Below are positions 1 to 4,652 of a DNA stretch of 5,006 nucleotides, piece after piece. This DNA is from an uncultured bacterium (GTDB lineage Bacteria > Patescibacteriota > Dojkabacteria > SC72), in the NCBI GenBank assembly GCA_937899155.1, contig CALDJM010000046.1, forward strand, positions 1-5,006, in the 5' to 3' direction. Made by a program: the position numbers and the translations under genes. The first letter of the stretch is position 1; each line of letters starts with the position of its first letter. The notes below the pieces were generated by a model. It saw only the letters and a program-made list of their open reading frames with translations. It was not told the DNA's origin and ran no database searches.

Positions 1-390
1 AATACTTAAATCACCTATTCTTGATTGATCCTCTAAAACTTTGAAAGTGTAATCTTCAGATGTTGATGTAAAAGCTATTTTTGCAAGGATACCATCTAAG
101 ATAGTATCTTGGTTCATTGTACACATGATTTCAATCAAAGAACCATTTGGAGAGGATGAGAATGTACTACAAAAACCATCACCTTCTTCAATCTTTGAGA
201 CTGTGATATCTTCAGAAGCCTCTATTGTTAATTTTATACTCTTTGTTTGTTCTCCATCAGAGTCTACTTTAACCAAGATTTGTTTGTTGTCCCCAGCAGG
301 ACTTTCACTTAATTCAATATTTGCTGCAAGAGCAACAATAGGGGATATTAAAAGTATTAAGAAAGCATAGAAAAAGGATGAAAACTTCAT
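1..390 (-). CDS. Secreted cohesin-like protein, N-terminal part (3' end beyond the window)
   Basis: The reverse strand stays open from an ATG at 390 to base 1, giving 130 residues with no stop. Residues 1-22 form a typical signal peptide: Lys2, a hydrophobic stretch (about 5-22) and an A-L-A site at 20-22, so cleavage after Ala22 is likely. The mature part is rich in alternating hydrophobic residues and Ser/Thr/Asp/Glu, as in a beta-sandwich. The order of an ILVKVDSDGE strand (38-47), a SIKLTIEA strand (51-58), and a G-I-L-A-K-I-A-F strand (100-107) resembles cohesin/carbohydrate-binding-like domains found in secreted proteins of candidate-phyla bacteria. Cys74 and Cys90 could form a disulfide once exported. 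No Shine-Dalgarno precedes the ATG. It is transcribed divergently from rpsO. The reading frame and signal peptide are solid. The cohesin-like assignment is an inference from pattern only, and the rest of the protein (repeats, anchor or transmembrane end) is not visible. Confidence 0.8.
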   Translation of the reverse strand, partial: MKFSSFFYAFLILLISPIVALAANIELSESPAGDNKQILVKVDSDGEQTKSIKLTIEASEDITVSKIEEGDGFCSTFSSSPNGSLIEIMCTMNQDTILDGILAKIAFTSTSEDYTFKVLEDQSRIGDLSI

Positions 391-419
391 TGTTTAGGCA
401 GTTTAATTTAATTGTTACT

Positions 420-448
420 AGAATATCATTGTAAAAGGGGGATGTCAA
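420..448 (-). promoter_or_regulatory. Promoter for the secreted-protein gene
   Basis: Read on the minus strand, a perfect TTGACA (448-443) is followed by a 17-nt spacer and TATTCT (425-420). A TG one base upstream of the -10 (428-427) makes it an extended -10. Transcription would start near 413, leaving a leader of roughly 23 nt before the ATG at 390. Predicted from motifs only. Confidence 0.6.
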
Positions 449-463
449 AGGTCAAAAATGTCG

Positions 464-479
464 TGTTACAATGGTAACA
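464..479. repeat. Palindrome TGTTAC-N4-GTAACA between divergent promoters
   Basis: This is a perfect 6-bp inverted repeat with a 4-bp centre. It ends one base before the rpsO -35 box and starts 15 bp behind the other promoter's -35. Its size and position suit a dimeric regulator's operator. As an RNA hairpin it would have no role in the rpsO transcript, because it lies upstream of the predicted start. The binding protein is unknown. Confidence 0.4.
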
Positions 480-480
480 G

Positions 481-510
481 TTGACATTGGAATACTATAT
501 ATAGTAAAAT
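481..510 (+). promoter_or_regulatory. Promoter for rpsO (and probably pnp)
   Basis: A consensus TTGACA at 481-486 is followed after 18 bp by TAAAAT at 505-510 (5 of 6 matches to TATAAT). The predicted start is near 517, giving a leader of about 58 nt before the rpsO ATG at 575. The same TTGACAT heptamer occurs in inverted orientation at 442-448 as the divergent promoter's -35. Confidence 0.65.
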
Positions 511-522
511 ATGTGCATATTG

Positions 523-566
523 ACAGGTAGAACTATTGTATTTGTTAAATTTTAATGATAACCTGT
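523..566 (+). promoter_or_regulatory. Foldable rpsO mRNA leader, candidate S15 autoregulatory element
   Basis: ACAGGT (523-528) pairs perfectly with ACCTGT (561-566). Directly inside it, TATTGT (534-539) pairs with 555-560, with two adjacent G-U wobbles (537/557 and 538/556). A 5-nt bulge (529-533) lies on the 5' side only, and the apical loop is about 15 nt. The structure ends 3 nt before the only SD-like bases (AGGA, 569-572) ahead of the rpsO ATG. In E. coli and several other bacteria S15 represses its own mRNA by binding leader structures, often through G-U/G-C features copying its 16S site. The pairing is seen directly; the regulatory role is inferred. Confidence 0.35.
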
Positions 567-574
567 ATAGGATT

Positions 575-838
575 ATGGCACTAAGTAAAGAAGAAAAAGC
601 ACAAGTAGTAAAGCAATTCGAGCTTCATGAAGGAGACACAGGTTCTCCTGAAGTGCAAATTGCTTTGTTAAGTAAGCAGATTGCAGAATTAAGCGAGCAT
701 CTTAAAGTTCACAAAAAAGATAACCACTCAAGGAGAGGTTTGCTTCAGTTAGTTGGTAAAAGAAGAAGACTTCTTCAGTATCTTAAAGATAGTGAGACAG
801 AAAGGTATGATGCTTTGGTCAAAAAGCTAAAGCTCTAA
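575..838 (+). CDS. rpsO: 30S ribosomal protein S15
   Basis: Primary 16S rRNA-binding protein of the small-subunit platform, which binds the h20/h21/h22 junction. The 87-residue product matches the usual length of about 89. It carries the family signature HEGDTGSPEVQ (18-28) and the basic block HSRRGLLQLVGKRRRLLQYL (51-70). His42, Asp49 and Ser52 sit where the conserved rRNA-contacting residues of S15 lie. The ATG at 575 is chosen because MALS is the standard S15 N-terminus. An in-frame TTG at 536 would add 13 residues unlike the family and would lie inside the predicted leader hairpin. AGGA at 569-572 is only 2 nt from the ATG, so it is a poor SD. A strong promoter lies upstream and pnp follows after 105 bp, the classic rpsO-pnp order. 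Confidence 0.97.
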   Translation: MALSKEEKAQVVKQFELHEGDTGSPEVQIALLSKQIAELSEHLKVHKKDNHSRRGLLQLVGKRRRLLQYLKDSETERYDALVKKLKL

Positions 839-851
839 AGACTTTTGTCTT
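838..851 (+). other. Small hairpin at the rpsO stop codon
   Basis: AAGAC (838-842), loop TTTT and GTCTT (847-851) form a 5-bp stem starting at the last base of the rpsO stop codon. The sequence after it is C-rich and pyrimidine-mixed, not a U-run, so it is not a convincing terminator. It could mark a 3' end or processing site. Confidence 0.2.
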
Positions 852-889
852 ACCCCTTTCTTTGTAAAAACTTTCCCATTAGAATACAT

Positions 890-918
890 ATGTCTTTAGT
901 TTCTAAAGATATTGTTTT
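890..918 (+). terminator. rpsO-pnp intergenic hairpin with U-rich tail (partial terminator or RNase processing site)
   Basis: Bases 890-899 pair with 903-912 over 10 consecutive pairs (one G-U, 892/910) around a TTT loop (900-902). A U-rich tail TTGTTTT (912-918) follows. The stem is mostly A-T, so termination is probably incomplete. No strong separate promoter is visible between it and pnp, so pnp likely depends on readthrough. The only candidate is a TAGAAT at 880-885 without a usable -35. In E. coli the same interval holds the rpsO terminator and an RNase III hairpin through which PNPase represses itself; an equivalent role here is inferred from position. Confidence 0.5.
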
Positions 919-943
919 GTAAATAAATTAATAATTAATATAT

Positions 944-3025
944 ATGTTATATAAAGAAATAAAACATGATTTTGAGATTGATGGTAGAGAATGTTCGTTT
1001 GCAACAGGGAAACTAGCACTCAAGTCAGAGTCATCTATTCTTGCAAGAATGGGTGATACTGTAATTACAGTGAATGTAAATACAAAGCCTTCCACAGGAG
1101 AATTGGATTATTTTCCTCTTTCAGTTGAATATATAGAGAAATTCTATGCTTCAGGAAAAATTAGTGGATCTAGATTTGTGAAGAGAGAGAGATTTCCAAG
1201 TGATGATGCAATTTTGAAGGCTAGAATGATTGATAGGGCAATAAGACCGAGATTTCCTCATGATTATAAGAATGAGGTAAGTGTTATTGTTACTGTTATG
1301 TCATATGATGGTGAGAATGATCCAGCTATTTTAGCTATGAATGCTGTTTCTGTTGCTTTGATGGCATCTTCAGCACCTTTTGAAGGTCCTATTGCTGCTG
1401 TGAGGGTTGGTTTGGATAAAGATGAAAATATTATCCACTTGTACAAGGCTATGGATTTGACATCTCAGGAGGATAGAATGAACTATGTTGTTGCCGGTGA
1501 TGGTGAGACATTCACTATGATTGATGCAGGAACACATATTGTTTCAGAAGAGAAGATTCTTGAGGGTATGGAGAAATCCCTTGTTATGATGAAGGAGTGG
1601 ATTAAGCCCCAGGAGGACTTTTTAGGTAAGCTTGAGAAGAAAGATAAGGAGTATGAGTCAGAAGTTCTTGCAGATGATGTGATTGATGGAGTTAGAGAGG
1701 CTTTGGGTGAGGATAGTATTCGAAGGAATTTAGAGGCTGGAGATTCAGAGCTTCATGAGAGTAGTAAGGAGAAATTGTACATAGATTTAGAGGGCAGGTA
1801 TTCAAAGGCTGATATTAATGAGGCATATGAGTATTTGCAAAGGGAGATGTTAAGAAAGATTGTTTTGACAGAGAATAAGAGGGTTGATGGGAGAGCTATT
1901 GATGAGATTAGGGAGATTGCAACTGAGGTTGATTTGCTTCCAAGGGTTCACGGTTCTGGTTTGTTTACTAGAGGTGTGACTCAGGTTTTGACAATTGCGA
2001 CATTGGGAAGTTTGAGAGACGTTAGGTTGGTTGATGATATGGAAGGAGAAAGAGAGCAGAGATATATGCACTTTTATAATGATCTTCCATTTGCATATGG
2101 AGATGTTGATAGGGTTAGATTGATGCCAAGCAGAAGAGCTATTGGTCACGGTATGCTTGCAGAAAAAGGGCTTTGGCCTGTTATTCCTTCAGAGGAAGAA
2201 TTCCCATATACCATGTTGTTGATGAGTGAGATTCAGGGTGAGAATGGTTCTAGCTCTATGGCTTCTGCTTGTGGTTCTACTATGGCATTGATGGCTGCAG
2301 GAGTTCCTATTAAGGATCTTGTTGGTGGGATTGCTTGTGGTTTGGTGACTGGAGAGAATGGTGAGTTTAAGGTTTTGACTGATATGCAAGGTGTTGAGGA
2401 TTTTTATGGAGATATGGATTTTAAGGTTATTGGTACACTTGATGGTGTTACTGCTGTACAGATGGATACTAAGACAAAGGGTTTGAGTATGGATGTTGTT
2501 AAGGTTGCTTTTGAGCAGGCAAAGGATGCAAGGAAGATTGTTATTGAAAAGATTAAGGAGGCTATTGCAGAGCCTAGGACAGAGATGTCTCAGTATGCTC
2601 CTAGGGTTGTGCAGATTAAAGTTCCTACAGACAAAATTGGTGAGATTATTGGACCGGGAGGGAAGAATATTAGGGAGCTTTCTGAGGCAACTGGTGCAGA
2701 GATTGAGATAGAGGAGGATGGTACTGTTAATATATATAGTACATCTAAAGAGTCTATTGATGCTGCAGCTAAAAGGATAGGGGGGTATAATTTTGTTCCA
2801 GAGATAGGTGAGGTTTACGAAGGTAAGGTAGCATCTATTATGCCTTATGGTGCATTTGTAGATTTAGCACCAAATACAGCAGGTTTGCTTCATGTTTCAG
2901 AGATGGCAGACGAGTTTATTAAAGATGTTAGAAAATTTGTGAATGAGGGTGATGTTATTAAAGTGAAGATTGTTGGTATTGATAAGATGGGGAAGATAAA
3001 GTTGAGTATTAAGGATATAAAGTAG
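944..3025 (+). CDS. pnp: Polynucleotide phosphorylase (polyribonucleotide nucleotidyltransferase)
   Basis: Phosphorolytic 3'-5' exoribonuclease of mRNA turnover, releasing nucleoside diphosphates and acting as a ring-shaped trimer in the cytoplasm. The 693 residues (E. coli has 711) show the full domain order. The first RNase PH domain (about 10-225) has the R-F-V-K-R-E-R loop at 77-83. The helical linker covers about 235-305. The second RNase PH domain (about 310-545) has LFTRGVTQVL, I-G-H-G at 400-403, GSSSM at 435-439, and Asp486, Asp492 and Lys494, which match the E. coli catalytic/metal residues even in numbering. The KH domain has its GPGG loop at 570-573, and the S1 domain covers about 622-690. 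The protein ends right after S1, without the short tail seen in many homologues. The ATG at 944 fits the family start, but only A/T-rich sequence precedes it and no SD is visible. Lys, Glu and Arg codons in the middle of the gene favour G-ending forms more than at its ends. Confidence 0.97.
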   Translation: MLYKEIKHDFEIDGRECSFATGKLALKSESSILARMGDTVITVNVNTKPSTGELDYFPLSVEYIEKFYASGKISGSRFVKRERFPSDDAILKARMIDRAIRPRFPHDYKNEVSVIVTVMSYDGENDPAILAMNAVSVALMASSAPFEGPIAAVRVGLDKDENIIHLYKAMDLTSQEDRMNYVVAGDGETFTMIDAGTHIVSEEKILEGMEKSLVMMKEWIKPQEDFLGKLEKKDKEYESEVLADDVIDGVREALGEDSIRRNLEAGDSELHESSKEKLYIDLEGRYSKADINEAYEYLQREMLRKIVLTENKRVDGRAIDEIREIATEVDLLPRVHGSGLFTRGVTQVLTIATLGSLRDVRLVDDMEGEREQRYMHFYNDLPFAYGDVDRVRLMPSRRAIGHGMLAEKGLWPVIPSEEEFPYTMLLMSEIQGENGSSSMASACGSTMALMAAGVPIKDLVGGIACGLVTGENGEFKVLTDMQGVEDFYGDMDFKVIGTLDGVTAVQMDTKTKGLSMDVVKVAFEQAKDARKIVIEKIKEAIAEPRTEMSQYAPRVVQIKVPTDKIGEIIGPGGKNIRELSEATGAEIEIEEDGTVNIYSTSKESIDAAAKRIGGYNFVPEIGEVYEGKVASIMPYGAFVDLAPNTAGLLHVSEMADEFIKDVRKFVNEGDVIKVKIVGIDKMGKIKLSIKDIK

Positions 3026-3043
3026 GTTCTCATCATATCTTTA

Positions 3044-3052
3044 TGTTAATAT
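3044..3052 (+). promoter_or_regulatory. Possible extended -10 promoter for queH
   Basis: TG at 3044-3045, one base, then TAATAT at 3047-3052 forms an extended -10. No -35 is recognisable at 16-18 bp. The start would fall near 3059, the first base of the queH ATG, giving a leaderless message. In AT-rich sequence such a match can arise by chance; transcription from pnp is the alternative. Confidence 0.3.
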
Positions 3053-3058
3053 AACGAT

Positions 3059-3610
3059 ATGCAGAAAATACTAATACATACCTGTTGTGCAGATTGTCTG
3101 TTAAACACAGTAAAGAATTTAAGGGAAGCAGGGCATATTACATCAGAAAGTAATATTGCTCTGCTTTTCTACAATCCAAATATCCACCCCAGATCGGAGT
3201 ACTTAGAAAGATTGAGGGCTGTTCAAAGTATCATTCCAAGAATTGAAGCATATGCAAAAACCAAACTCATTATTCCGAATTATTCTCCTAAGGAGTATTT
3301 TGCAAAAATCCTGCCCAATGGTACAGATGTCGGGACAAGATGTATCTTCTGTTGGCAGATGAGATTAAAGAATCTCTTTGAATATGCAAAGGAAAATGGT
3401 TTTGAAAAAGTAACAACAACCTTGTTAACCAGTCATTATCAAGATAGGGATAGAATCCTTCAAATAGCTAACACCCTAGCTAAAGAGTATGACATAGCTT
3501 TGCTAGAGGTAGACCATTTGTGTAATGAAAAACATACAGGCTTCTACAAACAAAATTACTGTGGTTGCTGTTTTTCTTTGACAGAGAAATATTTAGAGTC
3601 TCATACATAA
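3059..3610 (+). CDS. queH: Epoxyqueuosine reductase QueH (formerly DUF208)
   Basis: Reduces epoxyqueuosine to queuosine at the wobble position (34) of tRNAs with GUN anticodons, the last step of queuosine synthesis. It is the non-homologous replacement for cobalamin-dependent QueG. The 183-residue protein shows the family motifs in order: H-T-C-C-A-D-C at 7-13 (Cys9, Cys10, Cys13), N-P-N-I-H-P at 39-44 followed by S-E-Y and R, R-C-I-F-C-W at 94-99 (Cys95, Cys98) with M-R-L after it, and Y-C-G-C-C at 167-171. These cysteines are those expected to hold the iron-sulfur cluster and the adjacent iron. The common CCAPC motif reads CCADC here. No SD precedes the ATG, which lies 33 bp after pnp. No other queuosine genes are in the window, so the cell may import or salvage precursors or encode them elsewhere. 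Codon choice is richer in A- and C-ending codons than in pnp. Confidence 0.93.
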   Translation: MQKILIHTCCADCLLNTVKNLREAGHITSESNIALLFYNPNIHPRSEYLERLRAVQSIIPRIEAYAKTKLIIPNYSPKEYFAKILPNGTDVGTRCIFCWQMRLKNLFEYAKENGFEKVTTTLLTSHYQDRDRILQIANTLAKEYDIALLEVDHLCNEKHTGFYKQNYCGCCFSLTEKYLESHT

Positions 3611-3626
3611 TTTAAGATACAGATAT

Positions 3627-3752
3627 ATGAATTATTTTTGGATTGCAGTATTAAGTTTCCCGCTTCTTTTGCTACTTTTACTTGTACTCTCTAAGCTTAT
3701 ACCAAACAGGGACAATGAAGAAGAAGATAGAGAACTAGATGAAGAAGAGTGA
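3627..3752 (+). CDS. Possible 41-residue single-span membrane protein
   Basis: An ATG at 3627 opens a 41-codon frame ending in TGA at 3750-3752, 16 bp after the queH stop. Residues 3-21 are strongly hydrophobic, including seven leucines in a row at 13-19, and form one transmembrane helix. After S-K-L-I-P-N-R the last 14 residues (28-41) are very acidic: eight Glu and three Asp, with a single Arg. A hydrophobic helix followed by a charged tail is a coherent design, unlikely in random AT-rich sequence, and supports a real gene. The start lacks an SD, like its neighbours. I recognise no family. It could be a small membrane protein or assembly subunit, or a chance frame; comparison between related genomes would decide. 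Confidence 0.5.
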   Translation: MNYFWIAVLSFPLLLLLLLVLSKLIPNRDNEEEDRELDEEE

Positions 3753-3901
3753 GTTTATTTAGGACTATAAGATTCTTATAATTCTCAAATTCTATACAGA
3801 CAGACAAAGAGTATATCTCAAAAGGATTTTTGGCCTTCCTATAGTAAGATTAAAAAACCCTTAAAAACAGCAATTAGACCTTTCTATATAAAGCTAAACT
3901 C
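3753..3901. other. Non-coding stretch with an AT-rich palindrome
   Basis: Together with the sites up to 3965 this is a 213-bp gap without a credible gene on either strand. A 15-bp palindrome, TATAAGA-T-TCTTATA, lies at 3766-3780, 13 bp after the small gene. As RNA it gives a 6-bp A-T-rich hairpin without a U-tract, so it is a weak terminator at best. A short CAGACAGACAAAG run (3799-3811) and A-runs near 3850-3867 are the only other low-complexity features. I see no tRNA, riboswitch or mobile-element signature. Confidence 0.5.
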
Positions 3902-3927
3902 ACCGACCAGGTCGGTTGTTTGGTTTT
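3902..3927 (+). terminator. GC-rich palindrome with U-rich tail: terminator of the queH unit or operator of the next gene
   Basis: ACCGACC-A-GGTCGGT (3902-3916) is a perfect palindrome with a one-base centre, conspicuous in this AT-rich context. As RNA it folds into six pairs (3902-3907 with 3911-3916) with a CAG loop, followed by TGTTTGGTTTT (3917-3927), a fair intrinsic terminator for the genes on its left. As DNA it ends 9 bp before the -35 of the response-regulator promoter, a position fit for an operator. Its form resembles ACCGACC-type palindromes bound by some TetR-family repressors. Both readings are open. Confidence 0.5.
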
Positions 3928-3954
3928 GTAATCTTTTTGTAAGAATTGTAGAAT
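3926..3954 (+). promoter_or_regulatory. Promoter for the response-regulator gene
   Basis: TTGTAA (3926-3931, 4 of 6 consensus matches), a 17-bp spacer and TAGAAT (3949-3954, 5 of 6). The predicted start near 3961 is only about 5 nt before the ATG at 3966, so the message would be leaderless or nearly so. A second -10-like TACAAT at 3954-3959 has no matching -35. Confidence 0.55.
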
Positions 3955-3965
3955 ACAATATATTC

Positions 3966-4652
3966 ATGAGGAGACAGAGAGTCTTGATAGTTGAGGATAG
4001 TGCTACCTTGGTGCATGTTTTACAGAGGTTTTTTGATGAAATGGGCTTGGAGAGTGATTATGCATATACGGGGAAAGAATTTTCTAAAAAGCTAAAAGGG
4101 AGTCATTTTGATTTGATGCTTGTAGATATTACATTGCCAGATACGAATGGGCATAAGATTGTTAAAAGGATTCGTAATTTCAGTAAAGATATTCCTATTA
4201 TCATTATTACAAATGATGGTAGTCTTCTTAATGAGATAGAGTCTTTTCGAGGAGGTGCAAATCTTTTCCATGAAAAACCAATAACATATCCTCTTTTGAA
4301 GGAGCAGGTGTTAAGTTTTTTGAATAAGAAAAAAGGTTTGTCTGTTAAGAGAATTGGAGGTGTTGTTGTTGATACTGCTCGCAGAGTTGTTAAAAAAGAA
4401 GATAAGAAGATTTTCTTAACACATCAAGAATTTACTTTGTTGGAGATTTTGTTAAATAATCCTATGAAGATTTTGACTAGAGCATATATTATGTCTTTGT
4501 TTGACAATCAGAATTGTTTGTATGAGGGGACAAGTGTGGATACAGCTGTATGTAGAATTCGCAGGAAATTAGGTGAGAAGACAGGTGATAGTATGATAGA
4601 GACTGTCAGGGGTGTTGGGTATAGATTGAGATTAAACCCTCAAGAAGTGTAA
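3966..4652 (+). CDS. OmpR/PhoB-family two-component response regulator
   Basis: A 228-residue cytoplasmic transcription factor switched by phosphorylation. The receiver domain (about 4-120) has the acidic pair Glu10-Asp11, the phospho-acceptor Asp54 in L-V-D-I-T-L-P-D, Thr82 and Lys104 in E-K-P, so all switch residues are present. The winged-helix DNA-binding domain (about 126-224) has the L-T-H-Q-E-F-T-L-L-E start (151-160), the recognition helix V-D-T-A-V-C-R-I-R-R-K-L (191-202) and the wing R-G-V-G-Y-R-L (215-221). The length is normal for the family. No SD is present; a promoter lies so close that translation is probably leaderless. A terminator hairpin starts at its stop codon. The end overlaps the convergent histidine kinase by 21 bp; the two may be partners, but opposite orientation leaves that unproven. 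The regulated genes cannot be told from here. Confidence 0.93.
   Translation: MRRQRVLIVEDSATLVHVLQRFFDEMGLESDYAYTGKEFSKKLKGSHFDLMLVDITLPDTNGHKIVKRIRNFSKDIPIIIITNDGSLLNEIESFRGGANLFHEKPITYPLLKEQVLSFLNKKKGLSVKRIGGVVVDTARRVVKKEDKKIFLTHQEFTLLEILLNNPMKILTRAYIMSLFDNQNCLYEGTSVDTAVCRIRRKLGEKTGDSMIETVRGVGYRLRLNPQEV

Noticed and set aside
125..370. Plus-strand open frame of 81 codons
   Set aside because: It lies opposite the secreted-protein gene, whose frame has a clear signal peptide; this frame shows no domain or promoter.
536..574. TTG start adding 13 residues to S15
   Set aside because: The extension is unlike any S15 N-terminus and lies within the predicted leader fold; MALS at 575 is the standard start.
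1850..2389. Minus-strand open frames of 99 and 66 codons inside pnp
   Set aside because: They are shadows caused by the G/T-rich codon use of pnp; their composition is odd and no motif is seen.
2493..2711. Plus-strand 72-codon frame within pnp
   Set aside because: It overlaps the conserved second RNase PH and KH coding region in another frame and is very rich in Leu and Arg, as expected of a shadow.
1260..2760. Shift toward AAG/GAG/AGG codons in the middle of pnp as a sign of recombination
   Set aside because: The change is gradual, the protein is a complete and normal PNPase, and strand skew or expression bias explains it as well.
3015..3046. 8-bp A-T-rich inverted repeat around the pnp stop as a terminator
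   Set aside because: It has a 16-nt loop, only one G-C pair and no U-tract after it, so it is probably chance pairing in AT-rich DNA.
3799..3811. Short CAGA-type repeat
   Set aside because: Only two full units are present, too short to call a repeat array or CRISPR.
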